Below, one piece after another: positions 1-8,590 of a stretch of DNA of 64,000 nt. Location of the stretch: assembly GCF_003952225.1 (NCBI RefSeq), contig NZ_CP034437.1:399001-463000 (forward strand). Direction: 5' to 3'. The notes under the pieces are model-generated. The model saw only the letters and a list, made by a program, of their open reading frames with translations, made no database searches and had not been told where the DNA came from. Position 1 is the first letter of the stretch; each line of letters starts with the position of its first letter. Source of the DNA: Paenibacillus albus. GTDB taxonomy: Bacteria > Bacillota > Bacilli > Paenibacillales > Paenibacillaceae. The position numbers were made by a program, and so were the translations under genes.

Positions 1-953
1 TTATTGCGGACGACCGCGCCCATCCGGTCGCAATCGGGATCTGTGCCGATAATAATGTCGGCTCCGACCTCTTGGCCGAGCTTAATCGCCAGCGTGAACG
101 CTTCGCGCTCTTCCGGATTCGGCGACTTCACTGTGCTGAAATAGCCGTCTGGCTGCTCCTGCTCCGGTACAACATGTACATTCGATAAGCCTACTTCTTT
201 CAACACTTCGCGTACCGGCATGTTGCCAGCACCGTGCAGCGGCGTATAAACAACCGTCAACGCCTCGCCGAGACCGTTCTTCAGGCTCTCGCTATTCAAG
301 CTTTGTGCAGCGACCGTCTCCACATACGCACGATCCTCCGCCTCGCCCAACCAGTTAAGCAAGCCCTTCGCTTCCGCTTCTTCACGGCTGATCTTACAAA
401 CTTGATCGAAGCCGCTTATTTGCTGAATCGACGCGATGACCTGCTCGGCATCTGCCGGCACGAGCTGACAGCCATCAGAGCCGTATGCTTTGTAGCCGTT
501 ATATTCCGGCGGATTATGGCTCGCCGTAATGACGATACCGCTAGTCGCGCCAAGCGCGCGCACCGCATAGGACAATTGTGGAGTCGGACGAAGCGCCTTG
601 AACACATGCGCGGTAACTCCATTAGCTGCCAGCACTAGTGCGGCATCAAGCGCAAACTCAGGCGAGTTATTGCGTGAATCATAGGCAATGACAACCGATG
701 GCGAGCCGCCTCTGCTAAGCACCCAATTCGCAAGACCTTGCGTCGCTTTGCCTACGGTGTAGCTGTTCAGCCGATTTGTCCCAGCGCCCATGACACCGCG
801 CAGACCGCCGGTTCCGAACTCAAGCTCGCGATAGAAGCGATCTTCAATCTCCTTGTCGTTGCCTTGCAATGCAGCCAGCTCTTGCTTTGTTGCCACATCA
901 ATAAGCGGATCGTTAAGCCATGCTTGATACCGTTCTTCTGCCAAATGATTCAT
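1..953 (-). CDS. pgcA: Phosphoglucomutase/phosphomannomutase, N-terminal part (cut by window edge)
   Basis: Alpha-D-phosphohexomutase that interconverts glucose-6-phosphate and glucose-1-phosphate, feeding UDP-glucose synthesis by GalU. The first 317 residues are visible and the frame stays open to base 1; full-length relatives are about 575 residues. The phosphoserine loop TASHNPPEYNG (Ser about 145) and the metal-binding loop TDPDCDR just before the edge are both intact. The ATG at 953 follows a GAGAGAGG ribosome site with about 10 nt spacing. The N-terminus resembles the long Bacillus PgcA form rather than short GlmM. The family is certain; glucose versus mannose preference cannot be read from sequence. 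Confidence 0.9.
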   Translation of the reverse strand, partial: MNHLAEERYQAWLNDPLIDVATKQELAALQGNDKEIEDRFYRELEFGTGGLRGVMGAGTNRLNSYTVGKATQGLANWVLSRGGSPSVVIAYDSRNNSPEFALDAALVLAANGVTAHVFKALRPTPQLSYAVRALGATSGIVITASHNPPEYNGYKAYGSDGCQLVPADAEQVIASIQQISGFDQVCKISREEAEAKGLLNWLGEAEDRAYVETVAAQSLNSESLKNGLGEALTVVYTPLHGAGNMPVREVLKEVGLSNVHVVPEQEQPDGYFSTVKSPNPEEREAFTLAIKLGQEVGADIIIGTDPDCDRMGAVVRN

Positions 954-1007
954 TCGAAAACATCCTCTCTCCACTTAAGATGTCTATTTCAAGAAGGAAG
1001 CCTATGC

Positions 1008-1436
1008 TTACGCATCTTTAAGCGCAAACATAATTTCACCTTCGGCTACCACTTTATCGCCAACTTTAGCTACAGCCTGTCCCTTGCCAATCATGCCTTT
1101 GAGGCGCGTGATCTCCACTTCTAATGTAAGCGTGTCGCCAGGAACGACCTGACCGCGAAAACGGAAGTTGTCAATGCCGGCGAAAAAGCCGATTTTGCCG
1201 CGATTCGCTTCTACCTTCAATATGGCTACGCAACCGACCTGCGCAAGCGCCTCTACGATAAGGACGCCCGGCATAACCGGATATTGCGGGAAGTGGCCTG
1301 TGAAGAATGGCTCGTTCATCGTTACGTTCTTAATGCCGACAGCGCGTTTGCCGTCTTCCACCTCTAAAATTCGGTCCACCAGCAAGAAAGGCGGGCGGTG
1401 TGGAATGATTTCTTGAATTTCTCTAATATCTAACAT
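1008..1436 (-). CDS. fabZ: 3-hydroxyacyl-ACP dehydratase FabZ
   Basis: Dehydrates beta-hydroxyacyl-ACP to trans-2-enoyl-ACP in type II fatty acid elongation in the cytosol. The protein has 142 residues, normal for FabZ. The hot-dog fold signature is clear: catalytic His48 in FFTGHFP and Glu62 in [12 protein letters not shown]. The ATG at 1436 is preceded by AAGGGAG. It lies between the PgsA-like gene and pgcA. In Bacillus subtilis fabZ sits close to flhO/flhP, and here those genes are only about 4 kb away, so local order is partly conserved. Confidence 0.96.
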   Translation of the reverse strand: MLDIREIQEIIPHRPPFLLVDRILEVEDGKRAVGIKNVTMNEPFFTGHFPQYPVMPGVLIVEALAQVGCVAILKVEANRGKIGFFAGIDNFRFRGQVVPGDTLTLEVEITRLKGMIGKGQAVAKVGDKVVAEGEIMFALKDA

Positions 1437-1440
1437 GCAA

Positions 1441-1592
1441 GTTGACTCCCTTCAGTCCGTTGTAATAAATTACATGGCAATGTGTCACAATAAATCCATC
1501 CTTCACGAAACTGCAGTCGCGGAGGTTAAGATAAGGGAGATTGAACGCTTTTGCCACCTACATGGGGGCAGCAGCGTCCAGTCTCCTTTTTT
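1441..1592 (+). ncRNA. Candidate small plus-strand RNA with terminator
   Basis: Between fabZ and the PgsA gene (both minus) the plus strand carries a terminator-like hairpin. GGAGATTGAACGC (1536-1548) pairs with GCGTCCAGTCTCC (1574-1586) through two wobble pairs and is followed by six T at 1587-1592. About 75 nt upstream is a TTGACT box (1441-1446) with AATAAA 16 nt later, a weak promoter match. A transcript of about 120 nt converging on the 3' end of the PgsA gene would result. The hairpin is seen directly; the RNA is inference and the promoter is poor. Confidence 0.25.
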
Positions 1593-2172
1593 ACATTTTA
1601 GCCTGCTTCGAATCGTTCTGTACTCCTCTGTTATGTACCGCTTCGGCTTCCTCTTCTTCGTCTTTATTAAGTGCGACAAACAAGAAGATGTAGATGAACG
1701 AGGTTACAAATGAGAACGCAATAACGCCCCATAAATAAGCGCGTGCAAAAGGCATTTCAAAGAAAATAAATAGAATGGCCAAGTAATACAAAATCGTCGT
1801 CAGCTTGCCCATCCAATTGGCAGGAACCGTCTTCTTCCCTCGAAAGTGAAAGAACGCCGACCCCACGATCATCCCTGCATCGCGAATAAAAATAGCCGCA
1901 CCCGCGCTCCATGGAATATGCCCTGTAATAAGCAGTGACAAGATGACTGTAATCATCATCGTTTTGTCGGCAAGCGGATCGAGCATCGACCCGACCATGG
2001 TGACTTGACCGTACTTACGCGCCAAATAGCCGTCTAGTATATCGGTAAGACCGGCAATGACGATAATTAGAAATGCCCATTTCATATGACCCGATGTATC
2101 TGATGCAAATACTGCGATGTATACGGGAACTAATGCAAATCGAAGCATCGTGAGCAAATTAGGCAAATTCAA
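1591..2172 (-). CDS. pgsA: CDP-alcohol phosphatidyltransferase (PgsA-type phosphatidylglycerophosphate synthase)
   Basis: Integral membrane enzyme that transfers the phosphatidyl group from CDP-diacylglycerol, most likely to glycerol-3-phosphate, the first committed step to phosphatidylglycerol. The family motif is complete at about residues 44-70: DILDGYLAR, then G, SMLD and PLAD, giving all the metal-binding aspartates. It has 193 residues with about five hydrophobic segments and a charged tail of about 25 residues rich in Glu and Asp. The start is TTG at 2172 behind a strong AAGGGGG site at 8 nt. It is divergent from the Big_2 protein. A second pgsA paralogue or another alcohol substrate cannot be excluded. 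Confidence 0.82.
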   Translation of the reverse strand: MNLPNLLTMLRFALVPVYIAVFASDTSGHMKWAFLIIVIAGLTDILDGYLARKYGQVTMVGSMLDPLADKTMMITVILSLLITGHIPWSAGAAIFIRDAGMIVGSAFFHFRGKKTVPANWMGKLTTILYYLAILFIFFEMPFARAYLWGVIAFSFVTSFIYIFLFVALNKDEEEEAEAVHNRGVQNDSKQAKM

Positions 2173-2223
2173 TCGTTCGGCCCCCTTACCTGGTAACCAA
2201 TAACGCCTCAGAGATTCTTACCC

Positions 2224-2229
2224 ATTATA
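2224..2229 (-). promoter_or_regulatory. Probable -10 box for the pgsA gene
   Basis: A perfect TATAAT on the minus strand (ATTATA at 2224-2229), 52 bases upstream of the TTG start of the PgsA-type gene. The -35 region about 17 nt away is T-rich and matches TTGACA poorly, so only the -10 element is well supported. Confidence 0.45.
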
Positions 2230-2450
2230 CCTCTACGCTGGAAAAAATAAAACTATCGTACCAGTACCTGTATGCCGCATTCCTTGCCATTTCCGCTGCC
2301 TTAACCACCGTAATTCTCCCCCCCTGCAACTAAATTTGGAATTGGTTGCATCACACCTTCAAAAACACGCCGCAAAAACCGTTAACTATAGAAGAAGCAA
2401 ATGATTTTGAGTGACCACGAAATTAACGTATCTGGAGGTAGTAACACAAC

Positions 2451-4631
2451 ATGTGTATGAACAAAACTGCAGCACGCGGAAAGCTTTTTCGCCCCTGGCT
2501 CACAGTCTTGCTGGCTTTTGTCCTGACCTTCTCGTCCTTCGCAGGCATTGCGAATGCCGATGAAGTCGTCACAGGAGTGAGCTTCGACGACGCACCGTCA
2601 CCAGCCGTCCTTTATGTCGATGACGACACCATTTCCCTTCACTTAGACGCAACCATTCAAGGCGCGACTTCTATGAAAGACGTCACAGCCGATTCCACTT
2701 GGTCATCCTCCAACAGCACGATCGTGAAAGTAAGCGGAGGCGTATTAACTGGCATATCCAACGGAACTGCAACGATTACCGCTTCCTATAAAGGATATAA
2801 AGCAACGCTGTCCGTGTCCGTTAAGTACCTGTACGACAAAGTAACGCTTACTGACGGCAGCACGGATCTGCCAACATCCGCAACGGTTAGCTTGGGCGAT
2901 ACGCTTGAGTATAACCTCGTCGGTGCGAGCAGCGGACAGGCCGATGAAGATGTGACGGACAACGCGACATGGACGAGTTCGAACACAGCAGTCGCTACCG
3001 TAGATGATGGTACTGTTACTTTGCTAACTGCCGGTGAAACAACTATTTTAGCGAAATATAAAGGCCGCTCTGATTCCATTAAGCTAACGGTTTCCTCTCC
3101 TTACAAATCCATCAGTATTCCTATGGATGATGATTTATTGGAGCTGTACACCGGGGATGTCCCCGTTACGCTTGAAGCAAACGCGGAAGGAAAAGATGGA
3201 AGTACGACTCCTGTAGAAGACAGCGCAACATGGTTATCGAGCAACGCAGCAGTTGTTACTGTATCCGGAGGTGTTGTAACACCGGTAGGCGCAGGTGTTG
3301 CGACGATCACCGCTTCCTATCTGGGCGCTAGCGGTACGCTTTCCGTAGTCGTCAGACCTTCTTATGAAGCGCTTCGTCTGACTCCTAAAGAAGACTTGCA
3401 CTTGACTCTTCAGGATGATCCGGTTTCCCTTACAGCAGAAGCACTTAAAGGCTCGGCCACTGCAGAGGATGTAACAACCACTGCAACTTGGAACTCCAGC
3501 AGCGTCTATGTTGCAACTGTAAAGAATGGCGTCATTACACCGAAAGGTGTAGGCACCACGGTCGTGAAAGCGACTTATAAAGGCATTTCCCAGCAAGTCA
3601 ATGTGACTGTGTATCCAACCGTTACGAGCGCAAAATCCGCTAAAGATACGATCGATGCCTTCCTAGACGATACGGTTAGTTTACCGAACGTATCCGCGGT
3701 ATCGATTTCCGGCGATACAGTTGACGTTACGAATCTGGCAACCTGGACAAGTAGCGATACCGACGTTCTTGACAAGGTTGACGGCAAATGGAAAGCGTTG
3801 AAGCTCGGTACGGCTACACTGACCGGAACGGTACAAGCGAAGACTGTTACTGTGACTGTCAGCGTGCATGAGAAGCCGCTCCTGCTCACACCAGAACAAA
3901 CCAATGCTTCTGTCGTAATTGGTAAAGAAGCGAAGCTTCCGACCATTATCGTGACTTATGAAAGTGGCAACGAAGAAGATGTGACTAGCCTTGTAACATG
4001 GAAGAGCTCTTCCGCCAACCTGCTCTTGAAGGCTCCAAATATGAAAGGCTTGCAAGCATCAGGCGTTACACTAACCGCGACGTATCTCGGCAAGAGCACG
4101 ACCGTTCGTGTCACGATTGAAGAAGAAATTACGAAGCTATTCGTAGATACTACTGCCATTACGCTGAACCCTAACCGTTCTAAGAGCGTGAAAGTAACCG
4201 GTATCTATAAGAGCGGCAAGTCCATCTCCTTAGCTTTAAAAATGAACTGGACGATCGACCCCGAGACTGTCGCGTCCGTTAAAGGCAGCACCTTCAAAGC
4301 ATTGGCTGAAGGTACAGCAAAGCTCACAGGTACGTATCAGGGCAAGAGCGTTGAGATTTCACTCGCTGTCGTTCCGAAGCTGAAGAAGCTAACTGCTTCT
4401 GCGAAGACGTTAACCCTAGCGCCGGAAGGCAAAGAATCCGTGACTGCAACCGCAGAATATGACACCGGCAAAGTAACGGACATCACCAAAACCGCAACAT
4501 GGACAAGCGGCAACGCAAAAATTGCAACAGTGACTAACGGCACGATTACTGCAGTAGCAAAAGGCACAACGGTTATTCGTGCCAATTACAACGGCAAATC
4601 TGTAAGTATCCGCGTAACCGTTAAATTATAA
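2451..4631 (+). CDS. Secreted protein made of about eight Ig-like (Big_2) repeats
   Basis: Extracellular protein of 726 residues. A signal peptide (basic start, hydrophobic core, cleavage near FAGIANADE at about 36) is followed by eight bacterial Ig-like repeats of about 80-90 residues up to the C-terminus. Each carries the Big_2 pattern: a TW.SSN core, then a G.GTATITASYKG-like strand pair and a closing V.V strand. There is no SLH, LPXTG or membrane anchor. The start at 2451 has GGAGG 12 nt upstream; ATG 2457 is a weaker alternative. It is a single-gene unit closed by a terminator. Such repeats usually serve adhesion or as structural spacers; no enzymatic domain is visible and I cannot name a function. 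Confidence 0.85.
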   Translation: MCMNKTAARGKLFRPWLTVLLAFVLTFSSFAGIANADEVVTGVSFDDAPSPAVLYVDDDTISLHLDATIQGATSMKDVTADSTWSSSNSTIVKVSGGVLTGISNGTATITASYKGYKATLSVSVKYLYDKVTLTDGSTDLPTSATVSLGDTLEYNLVGASSGQADEDVTDNATWTSSNTAVATVDDGTVTLLTAGETTILAKYKGRSDSIKLTVSSPYKSISIPMDDDLLELYTGDVPVTLEANAEGKDGSTTPVEDSATWLSSNAAVVTVSGGVVTPVGAGVATITASYLGASGTLSVVVRPSYEALRLTPKEDLHLTLQDDPVSLTAEALKGSATAEDVTTTATWNSSSVYVATVKNGVITPKGVGTTVVKATYKGISQQVNVTVYPTVTSAKSAKDTIDAFLDDTVSLPNVSAVSISGDTVDVTNLATWTSSDTDVLDKVDGKWKALKLGTATLTGTVQAKTVTVTVSVHEKPLLLTPEQTNASVVIGKEAKLPTIIVTYESGNEEDVTSLVTWKSSSANLLLKAPNMKGLQASGVTLTATYLGKSTTVRVTIEEEITKLFVDTTAITLNPNRSKSVKVTGIYKSGKSISLALKMNWTIDPETVASVKGSTFKALAEGTAKLTGTYQGKSVEISLAVVPKLKKLTASAKTLTLAPEGKESVTATAEYDTGKVTDITKTATWTSGNAKIATVTNGTITAVAKGTTVIRANYNGKSVSIRVTVKL

Positions 4632-4635
4632 TGCC

Positions 4636-4677
4636 AAAGAAGCACCCTTCGATGTGAAAACCGAAGGGTGCTTCTTT
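4636..4677 (+). terminator. Rho-independent terminator of the Big_2-repeat gene
   Basis: Perfect 16-bp inverted repeat (4636-4651 with 4662-4677) around a 10-nt loop, 5 nt after the stop codon. The right arm ends in CTTCTTT. The left arm starts with AAAG, so it could also act on the minus strand. Confidence 0.85.
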
Positions 4678-4717
4678 ATGTCAATCGTTATGCAGCCGAG
4701 TCTGTTGTATCAACCTC

Positions 4718-4753
4718 AATAAAAAAAGCCCGCTCGTCGTTACCGAGCAGGCT
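4718..4753 (-). terminator. Terminator after the flhO-flhP-epuA-like genes
   Basis: On the minus strand AGCCTGCTCG (4744-4753) pairs with CGAGCGGGCT (4727-4736), one wobble pair, followed by seven T (4721-4727). It lies just below the stop of the EpuA-like gene and closes the flagellar hook-basal-body unit. Confidence 0.88.
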
Positions 4754-4759
4754 CATTAC

Positions 4760-5074
4760 TTAATCCGCGAATACGAGATCGTACATATGCTTCCAGGTTT
4801 CAACTTCGAATACTTCATCGCCTGGACGTTTGCCTAGAATCGCGTAGCCGGCATACATGCCGCCTAGAATGGCTACGACACATAGTACGGGCACAACAAG
4901 TGCTCGCAGCGTCCACAGCAGCGCACGCAAAGCAGGATTACGCTTCTTCCGCAGCTTGCCTTGTACAGCTTCACGCTGAGCGCTGGCTGCTTGGCGCGGC
5001 TGATCTGTGGCGGATACTGCAGCCGCTTCTAAACCGGCCGCTGTTTCTTTCCTTGAATCCATATTAGCAATCAC
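4760..5074 (-). CDS. EpuA-like small membrane protein (annotated in the family as 'DNA-directed RNA polymerase subunit beta')
   Basis: Protein of 104 residues with a low-complexity charged N-terminal half (about 1-45), one transmembrane helix (about 50-75) and a short conserved C-terminus, GYAILGKRPGDEVFEVETW followed by KHMYDLV. This tail matches the EpuA family, small proteins whose historic RNA polymerase name is not backed by any polymerase motif. The GTG start (5074) has AGGA just upstream and lies 7 bp below the flhP stop, so it is co-transcribed with flhP. ATG at 5062 is an alternative. Function is not known. Confidence 0.75.
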   Translation of the reverse strand: MIANMDSRKETAAGLEAAAVSATDQPRQAASAQREAVQGKLRKKRNPALRALLWTLRALVVPVLCVVAILGGMYAGYAILGKRPGDEVFEVETWKHMYDLVFAD

Positions 5075-5081
5075 TCATTTC

Positions 5082-5903
5082 CTAAACGCGCAAATTATTC
5101 GCGAGGCCCATCATCGTATCGCTCGATGTCACTGCTTTCGCGCTGAGCTGGTAAGCTCGTTGCACGCTAATCAATTCTGTCATCTCGTCTGCCAAGACAA
5201 CGTTCGACTGCTCCAGAAAGCCTTGTTTAATTGCAATTTTATTCTCAGCATTTGCTGCGACGGGATGAAGTACATCCGTGACGTTCACGCCATCACCAAT
5301 GGCGAACAGGTTGTCTGCCACTTGCGAGAGCAAGGCAGGCTTGTCTACCTGTACAAGCTTAAACTGCCCTAATGTTACAATCTCACCTGTTGTTTTCGTA
5401 CCGACAACTTTGCCTTCCGCATCGACACTGACCATCTTCATATCGGGTGGAATCTCAATCGGCTTGCCATCCACCGAGGATACCGGGTATCCCTCTTTCG
5501 TTGCCAAGATGTTACGGCCATCCCTTGTAAGCGAAGTCTGGAACGATCCACCGCGTGTATAGCCGAGGTGACCGGAATCATCGACCGTCACTTCGAATAG
5601 AGCATTGCCTTCAATCGCGACGTCATACGGTTGATCCGTCTGCTGCAGCGGTCCTTGCGAGAAATCCGGCTGCACCATTGTTAGACGCGAGCCCCAGCCT
5701 TGGCTGAAGCCGAGTGGCGTTAAGCGACCCGGTTGATTGAACGCTTCCGGTTGCTCTTTCAGCGTTGTCAGCAGATCTTCAAATGTTCCTTGCTTGCGCT
5801 TGTAACCGACTGTATTCACATTCGCAATATTGTCAGCGAGCAAGTCAAGCTTCTGCTGCAGTCCATTCATGGACACCATCGCGTTAACAATCGAACTGTT
5901 CAT
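5082..5903 (-). CDS. flhP: Flagellar hook-basal body protein FlhP (FlgG-like)
   Basis: Rod/hook-type axial protein exported by the flagellar type III apparatus. The N-terminal rod motif, NGLQQKLDLLADNIANVNT.GYK, and the C-terminal motif ending in QRAYQLSAKAVTSSDTMM are the conserved coiled-coil ends of FlgE/F/G proteins; the middle is the beta-rich FlgG-like region. Its 273 residues agree with Bacillus FlhP (about 269). It follows flhO by 39 bp and precedes the EpuA-like gene by 7 bp. Its separation from the main flagellar operon and linkage to mbl is as in Bacillus subtilis. Confidence 0.92.
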   Translation of the reverse strand: MNSSIVNAMVSMNGLQQKLDLLADNIANVNTVGYKRKQGTFEDLLTTLKEQPEAFNQPGRLTPLGFSQGWGSRLTMVQPDFSQGPLQQTDQPYDVAIEGNALFEVTVDDSGHLGYTRGGSFQTSLTRDGRNILATKEGYPVSSVDGKPIEIPPDMKMVSVDAEGKVVGTKTTGEIVTLGQFKLVQVDKPALLSQVADNLFAIGDGVNVTDVLHPVAANAENKIAIKQGFLEQSNVVLADEMTELISVQRAYQLSAKAVTSSDTMMGLANNLRV

Positions 5904-5942
5904 CTTAGTAGCCTCCTCTGCCTTTCAACCGCATGCTTTCCT

Positions 5943-6809
5943 TTATACCTTACCGATTTCATTGACCGCTTTGTCCAAGCTCTTATCGAAGAATTGAATC
6001 ACTTTCTGATTCGCTTCATAAGCGCGTGACGCTGCCATCAGATCAACCATAGATTGAGTGGCATCCACGTTCGAGCGCTCGACATAGCCCTGGCGCACTT
6101 CTACGCGATCAGTAGCATCCAGCTCTCGAACACCTGTCGTAACGTCCGGTCCAAGCTTAAACTTGCCATCCCCTTCACGAACGAGGTCATTCGGGTTGTC
6201 CACGCGAGTCATGAGCAGCTTGCCTGCGCTCTTGCCTGTCAGCGGGTCAACGAGTCGATTGTCCTTCGTCAACGTGAGTGCATTAAAGGACATATCTGCC
6301 GGCAGTTGAAAAGGCTGTCCGCTCGAGTCGAGGACACGTGAGCCATCGGGTAATGTCAGGAAGCCTTCGCTGTCCAGCTTGAATTGGCCGTCACGCGTAT
6401 AGCGCGTCTCGCCGTTCGTATTCTGAACCGTAAAGAAAGCTTGCGGCTGAAACACGATTTGGCCATCTGCCCCCACCGACTTGCCGGAGGAGTCGAAATG
6501 GACGCCTGGCACTTCAATGTCCGATACAATTGCAAAGTCGCTGAATCGATTCGTCTGCATCAGGTCACCTTGCTGATTAATCTGCAGGCTTTCCTCGGCG
6601 AATACGCCCGTACTCAGCTTGCCGATGGCTTGTCCGCCAGCGTCCTTCGTACCTGTCAGATGAAGCAGCATGTCCGGGAACGAATGCGTAACAGCATCCT
6701 TCTGTTTATACCCAGGTGTATTTAAGTTTGAAATATTATTCGTTATCGTATCATGTCGTTGCTGTTGAGCCATCATGCCCGCAGCAGCTGTATAAAGACC
6801 TCTTAGCAT
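5943..6809 (-). CDS. flhO: Flagellar hook-basal body protein FlhO (FlgG/FlgF-like)
   Basis: Axial rod-type flagellar protein of 288 residues from the chosen start. The N-terminal motif MLRGLYTAAAGMMAQQQRHD with NNISNLNTPGYK, and the C-terminal SRAYEANQKVIQFFD, are the paired ends typical of FlgG-class proteins. The ATG at 6809 sits 8 nt below a perfect AGGAGG; the upstream in-frame ATG at 6833 lies before that site and is rejected. A sigma-D-type promoter is at 6845-6871, so flhO-flhP can be transcribed with the motility regulon as well as by read-through from mbl. Confidence 0.92.
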   Translation of the reverse strand: MLRGLYTAAAGMMAQQQRHDTITNNISNLNTPGYKQKDAVTHSFPDMLLHLTGTKDAGGQAIGKLSTGVFAEESLQINQQGDLMQTNRFSDFAIVSDIEVPGVHFDSSGKSVGADGQIVFQPQAFFTVQNTNGETRYTRDGQFKLDSEGFLTLPDGSRVLDSSGQPFQLPADMSFNALTLTKDNRLVDPLTGKSAGKLLMTRVDNPNDLVREGDGKFKLGPDVTTGVRELDATDRVEVRQGYVERSNVDATQSMVDLMAASRAYEANQKVIQFFDKSLDKAVNEIGKV

Positions 6810-6844
6810 GGAGCCGTCCTCCTGTTGGTACATCTATACCGTAT

Positions 6845-6871
6845 ATATCGGAACTTGCATCACTGCGTTGA
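6845..6871 (-). promoter_or_regulatory. Sigma-D-type flagellar promoter of flhO-flhP
   Basis: Minus strand: TCAA (6868-6871), 15 nt spacer, TCCGATAT (6845-6852). The Bacillus sigma-D consensus is TAAA-N15-GCCGATAT; only one base differs in each box and the spacing is exact. The start of transcription would fall near 6838, about 30 nt above the flhO start. Confidence 0.75.
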
Positions 6872-6984
6872 AGAGGACGTCCATAAAACTTGTTATTTTT
6901 ATATAAAGGTCGATATTCCTCAGCACGCCCCCCCAGGCGTCTTACCCGAACATCACCCAGGACGTTAATGGGTTGATACTCTGA

Positions 6985-8001
6985 TTAACGCTTGACTGCT
7001 CGGTTGCTCGACGAGCGAGGTGAACGGTCCAAGTGATCAAGCAGCAAGCCTGTCCCTTTAACGACGCAGTGCATCGGATCTTCGGCAATCAGCACCGGCA
7101 CCTTGAGCTCTTCAGCAAGAAGCGCATCCAGTCCGCTGAGCAGCGCGCCGCCGCCCGTCAGAATAACACCGCGGTCGATAATGTCAGCCGACAATTCCGG
7201 CGGTGTCCGTTCAAGCACCGATTTAGCCGCTGACACGATGGACGATACCGGCTCCCAAAGCGCTTCACGCACTTCTTCCGAATAAATCGTCACTGTCAGC
7301 GGCAAGCCGGTAACCATGTCCCGTCCGCGAATGTCAATCTCTTCTCTGAAGCCATTGTCGTATACAGATCCGATCTTAATCTTAATATCTTCGCTCGTAC
7401 GCTCACCAATCAGAAGCTTGTACTTGCTCTTGATATATTTCATAATGGCCTCGTCGAACTTGTCCCCCGCAACCTTAATGGAGGAGGCGGTTACTACGTC
7501 GCCCATCGAAAGCACGGCAACATCCGTAGTTCCGCCGCCAATATCAACGACCATATTGCCGCTCGGCTGGTAAATGTCCATACCTGCGCCGATTGCAGCT
7601 GCTTTAGGCTCCTCTTCGAGGAATACGTCTTTCGCGCCGGAGCGCTCTGCAGCCTCACGAATAGCCTTCTGCTCCACCGAAGTAATATTCGTAGGAGCAC
7701 AAATAAGAATGCGAGGGCGGCTGTACCAAGAACGGCCGCCGACGCGGTCAATAAAAGCTTTAAGCATAATTTCAGTAATCTCAAAGTCGGCGATAACGCC
7801 GTCTCTTAGCGGTCTGATGGCGACAATGTTGCCAGGAGTCCGTCCAACCATCCGATGCGCTTCTTCACCAACGGCAAGCACGCGCTTCGTCTCGCTCTCA
7901 ATTGCGACGACAGAAGGCTCATCTAGAACGACGCCCCTCCCTCTAACATGAATGGAGACATTTGCAGTCCCAAGATCAATACCAATATCCTTGCTAAACA
8001 T
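6985..8001 (-). CDS. mbl: Rod-shape-determining protein Mbl (MreB family)
   Basis: Actin-like ATPase that forms membrane-associated filaments guiding lateral-wall synthesis. Phosphate-1 loop DIGIDLGTANVSIHV (residues 5-19), phosphate-2 VVDIGGGTTDVAVLS (about 151-165) and the adenosine motif GVILTGGGALLSGLD are all present. Its 338 residues are normal; the basic Ser/Arg-rich tail is variable in the family. GGAGG precedes the ATG. The order spoIIID-mbl-flhO-flhP is that of Bacillus subtilis, which is why I call Mbl rather than MreB or MreBH. Confidence 0.93.
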   Translation of the reverse strand: MFSKDIGIDLGTANVSIHVRGRGVVLDEPSVVAIESETKRVLAVGEEAHRMVGRTPGNIVAIRPLRDGVIADFEITEIMLKAFIDRVGGRSWYSRPRILICAPTNITSVEQKAIREAAERSGAKDVFLEEEPKAAAIGAGMDIYQPSGNMVVDIGGGTTDVAVLSMGDVVTASSIKVAGDKFDEAIMKYIKSKYKLLIGERTSEDIKIKIGSVYDNGFREEIDIRGRDMVTGLPLTVTIYSEEVREALWEPVSSIVSAAKSVLERTPPELSADIIDRGVILTGGGALLSGLDALLAEELKVPVLIAEDPMHCVVKGTGLLLDHLDRSPRSSSNRAVKR

Positions 8002-8104
8002 ACGTCTGAAGTCCTCCAGGGCGAATAATAGTCGGTTTAATGTTCATCTTGTTTAGTATTCGCTAAAATGAGCGAAATTCCTCTATTCTTGTAGAAAAAA
8101 TCGC

Positions 8105-8392
8105 TTACGATTTTGCGGCAGCGAGAACCTCACGCTTGCGCCCTGAGCTCTTCTTATACTTGATCTTGGTCGCTTCTCCTCCCCTCAAATGCCGGATGGA
8201 CTTGTGGTATTCCAAAATGTGTTTGACCTGGTCAGCCAAATCAGGATTGATTTCCGGTAAACGCTCGGTCAAATCCTTATGGACTGTGCTTTTGGAGACG
8301 CCAAATTCTTTAGCGATCGTCCGCACCGTGTGCTTCGTCTCGACGATACAACGGCCGATTTTTATGGTCCGTTCTTTGATGTAATCGTGCAC
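8105..8392 (-). CDS. spoIIID: Sporulation transcriptional regulator SpoIIID
   Basis: DNA-binding regulator of the mother-cell programme that switches sigma-E genes and promotes sigK expression. It has 95 residues with a helix-turn-helix (about residues 23-45: VRTIAKEFGVSKSTVHKDL) and a basic C-terminal region (KIKYKKSSGRKRE) as in Bacillus SpoIIID. The start has GGGAGG 11 nt upstream. A sigma-E-type promoter lies 34-61 bases upstream. No terminator separates it from mbl, 103 bp below, so partial read-through into mbl is expected. Confidence 0.96.
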   Translation of the reverse strand: MHDYIKERTIKIGRCIVETKHTVRTIAKEFGVSKSTVHKDLTERLPEINPDLADQVKHILEYHKSIRHLRGGEATKIKYKKSSGRKREVLAAAKS

Positions 8393-8425
8393 GCTCCCGC
8401 CTCCCTACTCGAGATAGTTTGGTAC

Positions 8426-8453
8426 AGTATATGAGGGGTACGGGTATATATTC
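8426..8453 (-). promoter_or_regulatory. Sigma-E-type promoter of spoIIID
   Basis: Minus strand: GAATAT (8448-8453), 14-nt spacer, CATATACT (8426-8433). This matches the mother-cell sigma-E consensus (ATA-rich -35, CATACAnT-like -10, 13-15 nt spacer). The implied leader is about 25 nt and contains the spoIIID ribosome site. Confidence 0.72.
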
Positions 8454-8546
8454 TTTGTGTCCAAGCATGACAAGCAAGAGTTGTGCAATTATTTTCAAAA
8501 TTGTGATCCTAACCCTCATTACGCCGCTTCAAAGCTGTGAAAACGC

Positions 8547-8580
8547 AAAAAAAAGAAGGCAAGGATAGCCCCTTGCCTTC
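8547..8580 (-). terminator. Terminator of spoIIQ
   Basis: Minus-strand 10-bp perfect stem (8571-8580 with 8555-8564), 6-nt loop, followed by eight T (complement of 8547-8554), 10 nt below the spoIIQ stop. It separates spoIIQ from spoIIID. Confidence 0.92.
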
Positions 8581-8590
8581 ACTTCATATC

